The position numbers were made by a program, and so were the translations under genes. From Paludibacteraceae bacterium (lineage in GTDB: Bacteria; Bacteroidota; Bacteroidia; Bacteroidales; Paludibacteraceae): a stretch of 13,092 nt of DNA. How positions within the stretch are numbered: position 1 is the first letter of the stretch; every line of letters begins with the position of its first letter. Location: the NCBI GenBank assembly GCA_904502115.1, contig CAJGDW010000036.1:1-13092 (forward strand), in the 5' to 3' direction. Positions 6,765 through 12,922 of the stretch are shown one piece after another. The notes beneath the pieces are model-generated. The model worked only from the letters and a program-made list of their open reading frames with translations. It searched no databases and was not told the origin of the DNA.

Positions 6765-7538
6765 ATGACCACACATCAACTTTGCGACATATTAAACGAA
6801 TTTGCCCCACTATCGTTACAAGATAGTTGGGACAATTCGGGATTGCAAATTGATAACAACAATGCCGAAGTAACAGGCGTGCTTGTTTGCTTTGACATCA
6901 CCGAAAAAAGCTTGCAAGAAGCCATCGATAAACATTGCAACGTGATTGTTGCGCATCATCCATTGCTATTTCACGGATTGAAACAAATTGGAAACGATGC
7001 CTATATTGAACGTTGTGTTCGCATGGCCATTGTACACAACATTGCCATTTATTGCAACCACACCCCACTCGACAAGGTACAAGATGGCATCAGTTGGAAA
7101 TTGGGCGAAAAACTAGGCTTGCAAAACCTTACTTACCTGCAAACCGACGGCATCGCATCGTACGGAACAATGGGTGAATTTAGCACCCCACTCAGCGAGA
7201 AAGAATTTATCAACTTGCTAAAAAGCACCTTTGGTTTAACCTATGTACGCTGCTCCGAACCGCTTAACAAAGCAATCAGCAAGGTGGCACTATGCGGCGG
7301 AAGTGGTGCTTTTTTGATAGACGATGCCCTAACAGCAGGAGCCGATGCCTTTGTATGTGGCGACATCAAGCACCACGAATTTTACAAAGCAGAACAAAAA
7401 ATCCTCTTGGCCGACATTGGGCATTTTGAATCGGAAATTGCTACAAAAGAGATTTTTTTTAGCATACTTTCAAAAAAAATACCTACCTTTGTCGTTCACT
7501 TGTCAGAAAATGACAAAAGTCCTATTTATTGTTTTTAA
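6765..7538 (+). CDS. Nif3/YbgI-family dinuclear-metal protein
   Basis: Nif3-family proteins bind two metal ions and form toroidal hexamers; some have been annotated as GTP cyclohydrolase I type 2, but the biological role is unsettled. From the ATG at 6765 the product has 257 residues, matching the short form without the PII-like insert found in longer homologues. Metal ligands are visible: H64 and H65 in AHHPLLF, D103 in NHTPLD, and H220 with E224 in GHFESE. I prefer ATG 6765 to the in-frame TTG at 6750, because the latter arises from the tandem array and the ATG gives MTTHQLCDIL, aligning with the usual N-terminus. The zinc-ribbon gene starts 12 nt after the stop; this pairing is conserved in distant bacteria (for example Helicobacter HP0959-HP0958 and Mycobacterium Rv2230c-Rv2229c). 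Confidence 0.92.
   Translation: MTTHQLCDILNEFAPLSLQDSWDNSGLQIDNNNAEVTGVLVCFDITEKSLQEAIDKHCNVIVAHHPLLFHGLKQIGNDAYIERCVRMAIVHNIAIYCNHTPLDKVQDGISWKLGEKLGLQNLTYLQTDGIASYGTMGEFSTPLSEKEFINLLKSTFGLTYVRCSEPLNKAISKVALCGGSGAFLIDDALTAGADAFVCGDIKHHEFYKAEQKILLADIGHFESEIATKEIFFSILSKKIPTFVVHLSENDKSPIYCF
7484..7491 (+). promoter_or_regulatory. Possible internal promoter for the zinc-ribbon gene
   Basis: TACCTTTG matches TAnnTTTG exactly, within the 3' end of the Nif3 gene and 59 nt before the next ATG. It follows an A/T-rich stretch. No TTTG is seen at -33, so this could be a chance match. Confidence 0.35.
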
Positions 7539-7550
7539 AACTTACTCTAT

Positions 7551-8312
7551 ATGGCAGAAAAGAAAGTAGAAACTACTGAGATTTCGGTAGAAGAAAGACT
7601 AAAAGCACTTTACAAATTGCAAACCATTATGTCTGAAATAGACAAGTATACCATTTTGCGTGGTGAACTTCCTGGCGAAGTACAAGACTTGGAAGACGAA
7701 ATTGTAGGTTTGCAAACCCGTATGCAAAACTACGAAACTGAAATCGCAGATTTGAAGAAAAACATCGTAGCTTACAACGAAGTAATTGCTACCTCTACTG
7801 CTAACCGCGCTCGTTACCAAGAACAATTGAACAACGTACGCAACAACCACGAATTTGACCACCTTACCAAAGAGGTAGAATTCGAATCGCTAGAAATTGA
7901 AGCGAAAGAAAAGAAAATTCGTGAATGCAACATTGCTATTGAACGCAAAAAAGAAGAGCAAGAAAAAACAGCTGCTATCATCGAAGAAAAAAATAGCATT
8001 CTAGCTGAAAAGAAAGAAGAATTGGACAGCATCATTGTTGAAACCAAACAAGAAGTGGAACGTCTTCGCGAAGAAGCTAAAACTGTAGAGACCTTGATTG
8101 AACCTCGTTTGTTGCAAGCTTTCAAACGCATTCGTAAAAATGCACGCAACGGTTTGGCTGTTGTTTACATTGAACGTGATGCTTGTGGTGGTTGCTTCAA
8201 CAAAATCCCTGCTCAACGTCAATTGGATATCCGTTTGCGCAAAAAAATCATCGTTTGCGAACACTGCGGACGTATCTTGGTTGACCCTGAATTGGCAGGT
8301 GTTACTGAATAA
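7551..8312 (+). CDS. Coiled-coil protein with C-terminal C4 zinc ribbon (CT398/FlgZ-like)
   Basis: The 253-residue product belongs to the family with an N-terminal helical hairpin and a C-terminal C4 zinc ribbon. The coiled coil covers roughly 25-190 and is very rich in Glu and Lys. The ribbon ligands are C212, C215 (CGGC) and C236, C239 (CEHC), with RQLDIRLR between. Helicobacter HP0958 (FlgZ) and Chlamydia CT398, which bind RpoN and other partners, have this architecture; whether this one does is unknown. It lies 12 nt downstream of the Nif3 gene and is probably cotranscribed, perhaps with a promoter of its own at 7484. A clean hairpin terminator follows. Codon use suggests good expression. 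Structure class is secure, function is not. Confidence 0.9.
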   Translation: MAEKKVETTEISVEERLKALYKLQTIMSEIDKYTILRGELPGEVQDLEDEIVGLQTRMQNYETEIADLKKNIVAYNEVIATSTANRARYQEQLNNVRNNHEFDHLTKEVEFESLEIEAKEKKIRECNIAIERKKEEQEKTAAIIEEKNSILAEKKEELDSIIVETKQEVERLREEAKTVETLIEPRLLQAFKRIRKNARNGLAVVYIERDACGGCFNKIPAQRQLDIRLRKKIIVCEHCGRILVDPELAGVTE

Positions 8313-8331
8313 GCCATACGCATTACCTCAT

Positions 8332-8366
8332 AAAAAATGACCAAGACTTATCTTGGTCTTTTTTTT
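8332..8366. terminator. Bidirectional rho-independent terminator
   Basis: GACCAAGA (8339-8346) and TCTTGGTC (8351-8358) form a perfect 8-bp stem with loop CTTA, followed by eight T (8359-8366). On the other strand the stem is followed by a T run from the A tract at 8332-8337. It ends the nif3/zinc-ribbon operon (+) and can also serve the convergent lpxB operon (-). A second small hairpin, CAACCC/GGGTTG, lies at 8373-8389. Confidence 0.93.
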
Positions 8367-8420
8367 ATGGGACAACCCCTGCTGGGTTGGGATGTGGAGG
8401 GTTTGAGAATGGAAACACCA

Positions 8421-8452
8421 GACCTTAGACCTTAGACTTTAGACTATGGACC
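8421..8452 (+). repeat. 7-bp tandem array, unit GACCTTA/GACTTTA
   Basis: Four 7-bp units (8421-8427, 8428-8434, 8435-8441, 8442-8448) plus a partial GACC. The array overlaps the 3' end of lpxB: it supplies the stop codon (8425-8427) and the codons for the last residues HSLKSKV. Confidence 0.8.
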
Positions 8453-9558
8453 ATATCCTGGGCTGCCGTATTGGACGCGACGCTAGTACCCAAGGTTTGC
8501 GCCATCTGTTCGTAATCGTTTAATATGCGCTTTCTATAATCGGCATCGTTTAGCAAACAGCGCAACTCACTGGCCAACGATTGTGCATGAAAGTGATGGC
8601 CTAACAGCTCTTTTACCACTTCTTTTTGAGCGATGATGTTCACCAACGAAACCAACGGGATTTTAACCAACAAACGCAAAAGCGGCATGGCAATGCGCGA
8701 GGCTGTTATCTGGTAACACACCACTTGGGGCAAGCGAAATAGCCCTGTTTCGAGTGTAGCCGTTCCCGAATTAATAGCGCCTACCGTTGCATATTGAAGC
8801 AAGGGATAAGTTTGATCAAAGACCAATTTGATAGGCGAAGGCACATCTTTGTACAACGAAGGTGAAACGGCCGATGTAGCCGCCAACACCCATTGAACAT
8901 CGCCAAAAGCAGCAAAATCCAGTTTGGCAAAAACCCGCAAACTTGATTTAACCTCTTGTACTCTACTGCCAGGCAAAAGGGCTACAATGGGCTTATCGGT
9001 TAAGTTATTTTGTTGCAAAAACGCTTGACGCGTAGGCAAACTATCTTGCGCCATACGAACGGTTTGCACCGATGGATTGCCAACATAAACAGCCTCTACT
9101 CCATGTTTGGCATAAAAGTCTACTTCAAAAGGGAATATGGCATAGATGCGATCTACGTACTTTTTGATTTGATGGATACGTTTTTCTTTCCATGCCCATA
9201 TTTTGGGTGGAATATAATAGTAAACGGGTAACTTCAATACCGTTTTGACATACTGAGCTATTTTTAAATTGAACCCAGGATAATCTACCAGGATAACAGC
9301 ATCGGGGTTATATGCGGCAATATCTTCTTTGCAATGTTTAATGTTACGCAAAATAGCTGGCAAATGCGTTAGTACACGCAAAAAGCCCATTACGGCTGTA
9401 TCGCGGTAATGACGCACCAACACCCCGCCCGCTGCCTGCATTTTATCGCCACCGTAGTAACGAAAATCGGCATCCAGATCTTGTGCTTTGAGCGAATGCA
9501 TCAGATTGGCTGCATGCATATCGCCCGATGGTTCGCCGGCTATTAAATAATATCGCAT
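8425..9558 (-). CDS. lpxB: Lipid-A-disaccharide synthase LpxB
   Basis: LpxB (GT19) transfers 2,3-diacylglucosamine-1-phosphate from UDP-2,3-diacylglucosamine onto lipid X to form the lipid A disaccharide at the inner face of the cytoplasmic membrane. The 377-residue length is normal. Motifs: AGEPSGD (7-13), DYPGFN (92-97) with the conserved Asp92, FPFE (142-145), GNP (160-162), LPGSR (195-199) and NSGTATLE (263-270). It begins one base after the stop of the small membrane-protein gene and is last in the five-gene operon. The final seven residues (HSLKSKV) and stop codon are encoded by a 7-bp tandem array, so the tail is likely a recent and dispensable extension. Its presence shows an LPS-bearing outer membrane. 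Confidence 0.97.
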   Translation of the reverse strand: MRYYLIAGEPSGDMHAANLMHSLKAQDLDADFRYYGGDKMQAAGGVLVRHYRDTAVMGFLRVLTHLPAILRNIKHCKEDIAAYNPDAVILVDYPGFNLKIAQYVKTVLKLPVYYYIPPKIWAWKEKRIHQIKKYVDRIYAIFPFEVDFYAKHGVEAVYVGNPSVQTVRMAQDSLPTRQAFLQQNNLTDKPIVALLPGSRVQEVKSSLRVFAKLDFAAFGDVQWVLAATSAVSPSLYKDVPSPIKLVFDQTYPLLQYATVGAINSGTATLETGLFRLPQVVCYQITASRIAMPLLRLLVKIPLVSLVNIIAQKEVVKELLGHHFHAQSLASELRCLLNDADYRKRILNDYEQMAQTLGTSVASNTAAQDMVHSLKSKV

Positions 9559-9559
9559 A

Positions 9560-9838
9560 TTAGGTAAACAAATAGAACAACATGCATAGGTAGGGAGCTA
9601 ATCCCAATACTCCCCCCCTACAAAAACTAAAACTATCTGTTTTGTAGGCCCAAAACAAGAAAACTAAGTCGGGCAACATGCAAAACAACAAATATTGCAT
9701 AAAAACAGGAGCATGCAACCAGGTATAGACCTCGCTAATGGGCGTATGGGAAACAGCCGTCCAGGTTGCCAAGAAGGTCAATAAGGGCAATACAAAACAA
9801 ATCAGTAACCCTATCCAGATTTTATTTAATTTCTTCAT
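9560..9838 (-). CDS. Small three-helix membrane protein of unknown function
   Basis: I do not recognise this protein. From the ATG at 9838 it has 92 residues and starts MKKLNKIWIG. Hydrophobic segments lie at about 8-29, 44-64 and 75-91, suggesting three membrane helices and almost no soluble part; Cys at 14, 53, 73 and 85. The frame stays open to 9946 inside surE, but the MKK start is better: it gives a basic N-terminus followed directly by a membrane helix. Its start overlaps the surE 3' end by 17 bp and its stop lies one base before lpxB, so it is tightly packed in the operon and very likely translated. Position next to lpxB allows a role in lipid A or envelope work, but that is inference only. 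Confidence 0.75.
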   Translation of the reverse strand: MKKLNKIWIGLLICFVLPLLTFLATWTAVSHTPISEVYTWLHAPVFMQYLLFCMLPDLVFLFWAYKTDSFSFCRGGVLGLAPYLCMLFYLFT

Positions 9839-10592
9839 TCCAGTGCGATAATTTTTGTACGGTTGGATAATGCGTAAAATCAACCTGACAAGGCACGATG
9901 GCCACATAACCGTGGTCCATGGCATATTGATCGGTATCAACGGCATCGGGTTCCAGGTTAATAAACTCGCCCGTTAACCAATAGTAATTGTTACCACCAG
10001 GGTCTTGGCGGCATACAAAACGTTCGTTCCATCTGCCATAGCATTGACGGCACACGCGCATGCCTTTGAGTTGCTCGCCCAATGGGATGTTTACATTAAG
10101 GCAAATATCTTTGGGAAGACCTTCTTTGAGTACCTTCTCGGTAATGCGCACGGCATAACGAACCGCTTCCGAAAAATCGGCACGAGGGTCGTGACTGTCG
10201 AGCGAAAAACCAATGGCAGGTATGCCCTCGGTACAGCCTTCAAACACCGCACCCATGGTACCCGAATACAGCACATTGATGGCCGAATTGGTACCGTGAT
10301 TGATGCCCGCCAAAATAAGGTCGGGTTGGCGATCCAAAATGGTGTACAAGGCAAGCTTTACACAGTCGCAAGGTGTTCCGTTGCAACGGTACATTTGCAA
10401 ACCGTCTTTCTCCAAGTGCTTCCAAAAACGCAAATGGGTATTTACAGTAATAGCACTTGACTGTGCCGAACGAGGGCCGTCAGGTGCTACTACCACAATA
10501 TCGCCCAAAGGACGAACCGCATCTACTAGCGAGTGAATTCCTCTTGCTTCGATGCCGTCGTCATTGGTAATTAAAATAAGTGGTCTTTTCAT
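9822..10592 (-). CDS. surE: 5'/3'-nucleotidase SurE
   Basis: SurE is a metal-dependent phosphatase that dephosphorylates nucleoside 5'- and 3'-monophosphates and is linked to stress and stationary-phase survival. The 256-residue protein has the N-terminal metal-binding TNDDG (9-13, D11 and D12), the conserved Ser42 in RSAQSS, Asn98 in GINHG, and SGT at 110-112, all expected of the active site. Its ATG overlaps the stop of the tandem-ACT gene by 4 bp, and its 3' end overlaps the next small gene by 17 bp. surE close to lpxB is, to my knowledge, a common Bacteroidota arrangement. Confidence 0.97.
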   Translation of the reverse strand: MKRPLILITNDDGIEARGIHSLVDAVRPLGDIVVVAPDGPRSAQSSAITVNTHLRFWKHLEKDGLQMYRCNGTPCDCVKLALYTILDRQPDLILAGINHGTNSAINVLYSGTMGAVFEGCTEGIPAIGFSLDSHDPRADFSEAVRYAVRITEKVLKEGLPKDICLNVNIPLGEQLKGMRVCRQCYGRWNERFVCRQDPGGNNYYWLTGEFINLEPDAVDTDQYAMDHGYVAIVPCQVDFTHYPTVQKLSHWNEEIK

Positions 10593-10984
10593 TGAATATT
10601 GTTTTGTTTCAATACATCAACGGCAGCTTCTAGGTTATCGGGACGGATAGCCACGCTCGCCGTATCGCCTTCCGAAAAGGCGTACATATACTCGATGTAA
10701 ATATTAGCAGCTGCCAACAAATCCAACACAGCATACAACGAACCAGGGGTATTGTCTACGTGCAAGGTCAAAACATCGGTCACCTTAACGGCAAAACCGT
10801 TTTCCTTTAAAATTTGATAGGCTTTATCGGTATCCGATACCAATACGCGTAAAATACCAAAATCGGTGTTATCGGCAATGCTAAAAGCTTTCATATTGAT
10901 AGACGACTCGGACAAAATTTTTGCCACATCGTTTAGTCGACCCGTTTTGTTTTCCAAAAAGATGGATAATTGTTTGGTTGTCAT
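10589..10984 (-). CDS. Tandem ACT-domain protein
   Basis: The 131-residue product is two ACT domains in a row with no catalytic domain: ACT1 about 4-68 (KQLSIFLENKTGRL) and ACT2 about 71-131 (TLHVDNTPGSL). ACT domains usually bind amino acids and signal to a partner enzyme. The gene lies 19 nt after the stop of the phenylacetate-CoA-ligase-like gene, a pairing widespread in anaerobic bacteria and archaea, so I infer that it senses an aromatic or branched amino acid or related acid and tunes the ligase. It overlaps surE by 4 bp. Ligand identity is not readable from the sequence. Confidence 0.92.
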   Translation of the reverse strand: MTTKQLSIFLENKTGRLNDVAKILSESSINMKAFSIADNTDFGILRVLVSDTDKAYQILKENGFAVKVTDVLTLHVDNTPGSLYAVLDLLAAANIYIEYMYAFSEGDTASVAIRPDNLEAAVDVLKQNNIQ

Positions 10985-11003
10985 AAGTCTATCTGTTTAA
11001 AGG

Positions 11004-12305
11004 TTATTGAAATTTACGTTTATCCAACACACGTTTGGCTTTGCCTTGGCTGCGTTCAATAGAACGAGGTTCTGACAAAATAATGTTAGGCGATATGCCG
11101 ATAACGCTTTGTAATTTGCTCACTACTTTCTTTTGCAACTTAATCATACCCTTCATATCGTCGGTGTAGTATTGTTCTTTTACCTCTACTTGGATATCGA
11201 AGGTATCGGTATTGTTGACACGATCCACCGTGATAAAGAAGTGAGGTTCTACCTCTTCCATTTCGCAAAGAACGGCTTCTACTTGCGATGGGAACACGTT
11301 AACACCACGAATAATAAGCATATCGTCGCTACGACCCAAGATTTTTTCCATACGCACGGTAGTACGTCCGCATTGGCATTTGTCGTAGATAAGACGGGTA
11401 AGGTCGCGGGTACGGAAACGGATAAGTGGCATACCTTCTTTGGTAAGGGTGGTAAACACCAACTCGCCGGTAGAACCTTCTGGCAATGTTTCGCCTGTTT
11501 CGGGATCGATGATTTCTGGATAGAAATGGTCGTCGTGCAAGTGGGTTCCGCATTGGAATTCACATTCGTGACCAACCCCTGGGCCGATAATCTCGGTCAA
11601 ACCATAAATATCGTATGCTTTGATTTGCATGCGTTCCTCAATTTCTTTGCGCATGGCTTCGGTCCAAGGCTCTGCACCCAAAACACCGATACGAAGTTTG
11701 AACTCTTCGCGAGGAATACCCGATTTTTCCAATGCCTCGGCTAAGTACAAGGCATACGAAGGAGTACATGCAATGGCAGTTGCTCCCAAGTCGTGCATCA
11801 TCAGCAATTGTTTTTCGGTGTTACCTACCGACATGGGGATAACGGTTGCACCCAAGTTTTGACCTGCACCGTGTGCACCCAAACCGCCAGTAAACAAACC
11901 GTAACCGTACGACACATGGAATACATCGTTTTTATCCATGCCAAAAGCTGCCAAACAACGAGCCCCTACTTCTTCCCATACTTTTAAGTCATTTTGGGTA
12001 TAACCTGCTACAATGGGTTTGCCGGTAGTACCCGACGATGCGTGAATGCGCACAATATCCGAAAGGGGAGCCGATAACATGCCCCATGGGTAATAGTCGC
12101 GCAAATCTTTTTTAGAGGTAAATGGTAACTTAACAATATCGTCTATCGACTGAATATCATCGGGTGTAACACCAGCCTCTTGCATTCTTTTACGATATGG
12201 TTCGCAATTGGCGTAAACTCTCTCTACTAATGCTTTTAGTCGCTGCGATTGCAAACGACGTTTTTCTTCGCGGCTCATGCATTCTGCCGCCTCGTTCCAA
12301 ATCAT
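11004..12305 (-). CDS. Phenylacetate-CoA ligase family protein (PaaK-like)
   Basis: An adenylate-forming enzyme that activates an aryl acid such as phenylacetate or indoleacetate with ATP and CoA. The 433-residue product has the phosphate-binding loop SSGTTGKP (90-97), YDIYGLTE (231-238), RFRTRD (296-301), the GRSDDMLIIRGVNVFPSQVE hinge region (324-343) and the C-terminal GKAKR (421-425) with the presumed catalytic Lys422. A cluster of H246, C248, C252, H255, H257 and C310, C312 looks like a structural metal site. No paa ring-oxidation genes are present, so this is more likely the anaerobic version, which often works with indolepyruvate ferredoxin oxidoreductase in amino-acid fermentation; those genes are outside the window if present. 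First gene of a five-gene operon. True substrate is not certain. Confidence 0.93.
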   Translation of the reverse strand: MIWNEAAECMSREEKRRLQSQRLKALVERVYANCEPYRKRMQEAGVTPDDIQSIDDIVKLPFTSKKDLRDYYPWGMLSAPLSDIVRIHASSGTTGKPIVAGYTQNDLKVWEEVGARCLAAFGMDKNDVFHVSYGYGLFTGGLGAHGAGQNLGATVIPMSVGNTEKQLLMMHDLGATAIACTPSYALYLAEALEKSGIPREEFKLRIGVLGAEPWTEAMRKEIEERMQIKAYDIYGLTEIIGPGVGHECEFQCGTHLHDDHFYPEIIDPETGETLPEGSTGELVFTTLTKEGMPLIRFRTRDLTRLIYDKCQCGRTTVRMEKILGRSDDMLIIRGVNVFPSQVEAVLCEMEEVEPHFFITVDRVNNTDTFDIQVEVKEQYYTDDMKGMIKLQKKVVSKLQSVIGISPNIILSEPRSIERSQGKAKRVLDKRKFQ

Positions 12306-12319
12306 TATTATTATTGACT

Positions 12320-12351
12320 AATCGGTGAATCGGCGAATCGGTGAATCGATT
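12320..12351 (+). repeat. 8-bp tandem array, unit AATCGGTG
   Basis: Four units: AATCGGTG, AATCGGCG, AATCGGTG and AATCGATT. The 16-bp stretch 12323-12338 is identical to 6606-6621 in the pulA-nif3 spacer. Confidence 0.8.
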
Positions 12352-12377
12352 CTTAATTCATCTAGGTTTATATTGTT

Positions 12378-12434
12378 GTTTAGTTGTTTAGGCGTTTAGT
12401 CGTTGAGTTGTTGAATCGTTGAATCGGTAAATCG
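12378..12434 (+). repeat. 8-bp degenerate tandem arrays (GTTTAGTT, TTGAATCG)
   Basis: Three units of GTTTAG plus two variable bases (12378-12401), one spacer base, then four units TTGAGTTG, TTGAATCG, TTGAATCG, GTAAATCG (12403-12434). The AATCG core links it to the neighbouring array at 12320. Confidence 0.7.
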
Positions 12435-12441
12435 TTCCATT

Positions 12442-12464
12442 CGGTCACTGAGCTTGTCGAAGGG
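12442..12464 (-). repeat. Interspersed repeat copy 4
   Basis: Plus-strand text CGGTCACTGAGCTTGTCGAA is the reverse complement of TTCGACAAGCTCAGTGACCG, the best match to the family core. It lies directly between an 8-bp array and a 7-bp array. Confidence 0.78.
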
Positions 12465-12498
12465 TAACTCCTAACTCCAAACTCCTAACTCCTAACTT
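12464..12498 (+). repeat. 7-bp tandem array, unit CTAACTC
   Basis: Five 7-bp units: GTAACTC, CTAACTC, CAAACTC, CTAACTC, CTAACTT. It begins at the edge of the interspersed repeat and ends 14 bp before the stop codon of the 114-residue gene. Confidence 0.8.
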
Positions 12499-12511
12499 TA
12501 GCAACTAGCGA

Positions 12512-12856
12512 CTAGCTAATCAATTTGCGAAGATAGCTCATAAAGAGCTTATCGTCCATGAGTTTCTTATCGCGGTAATTGGCAAAATCTTCAAAATAAT
12601 CGCTGTAAATATCCTCTAGCAATTCATCGGGTAAACCGCATTCTTTTTGCGCCCGTTTAGCGCACAAACGACGATAGTATTGTGCCGCCTTGAGTTGCTC
12701 TTGCCAACCTGCTGGTTTCTCTTGGTCGATAACGTGCTCCTTTTGTGTTAAGGTATAAAAGAACGCATAAAAGGTAGGTATATCGCCAAACCAAAGGTTT
12801 ATGGCAATGCGCGTATCTTCTGCCAAATTTTGTAAACGTTGTTCTGCTGTTGTCAT
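12512..12856 (-). CDS. Unknown 114-residue cytoplasmic protein
   Basis: I do not recognise this protein. From the ATG at 12856 it starts MTTAEQRLQN and has 114 residues with no signal peptide or membrane segment. It looks all-helical: an aromatic-rich patch (LWFGDIPTFYAFFYTL, 21-36), a basic middle (YYRRLCAKRAQK, 60-71) and an acidic, aromatic part (ELLEDIYSDYFEDF, 78-91). An in-frame TTG at 12877 is rejected because it lies in a consensus -7 box (12875-12882). The gene is divergent from uvrB with 117 bp between start codons. Downstream lies the repeat-rich spacer with no clear terminator. The presence of a matching promoter and normal codon use support a real gene. Confidence 0.75.
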   Translation of the reverse strand: MTTAEQRLQNLAEDTRIAINLWFGDIPTFYAFFYTLTQKEHVIDQEKPAGWQEQLKAAQYYRRLCAKRAQKECGLPDELLEDIYSDYFEDFANYRDKKLMDDKLFMSYLRKLIS

Positions 12857-12874
12857 CTCGTTACAATTATCTAA

Positions 12875-12882
12875 CAAAGTTA
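12875..12882 (-). promoter_or_regulatory. Promoter -7 element of the 114-residue gene
   Basis: On the minus strand this reads TAACTTTG, an exact TAnnTTTG match, 18 nt upstream of the ATG at 12856. It predicts a leader of only about 10-15 nt. No -33 TTTG was found at the usual distance. Confidence 0.5.
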
Positions 12883-12922
12883 CGTGTTTTTTTAATACTT
12901 TACATAGTAATGGGGGTTTTTA

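Larger units (their letters stand above)
12306..12511. other. Spacer built of short tandem repeats
   Basis: No gene, no clear promoter and no strong terminator are seen. It separates two minus-strand genes and should hold the paaK operon promoter, but no TAnnTTTG match was found on the minus strand. It consists of 8-bp arrays (12320-12351, 12378-12434), one interspersed repeat copy (12442-12464) and a 7-bp array (12464-12498), then CTAG-CGA-CTAG. Confidence 0.7.

Noticed and set aside
9839..9946. 36-residue N-terminal extension of the small membrane protein
   Set aside because: It lies wholly inside surE in another frame; the MKK start directly before a membrane helix is more plausible.
10005..10460. 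151-codon plus-strand frame opposite surE
   Set aside because: Antisense shadow of a secure SurE gene.
11133..11744. 203-codon plus-strand frame opposite the PaaK-like gene
   Set aside because: Antisense to a gene with all family motifs; no promoter, and composition fits an antisense shadow.
201..12464. Insertion sequence or MITE ends
   Set aside because: The TTCGACAAGCTCAG copies are single short elements without paired terminal repeats or visible target duplications.
12320..12498. CRISPR array
   Set aside because: The units are 7-8 bp with no unique spacers between them and no cas genes nearby.
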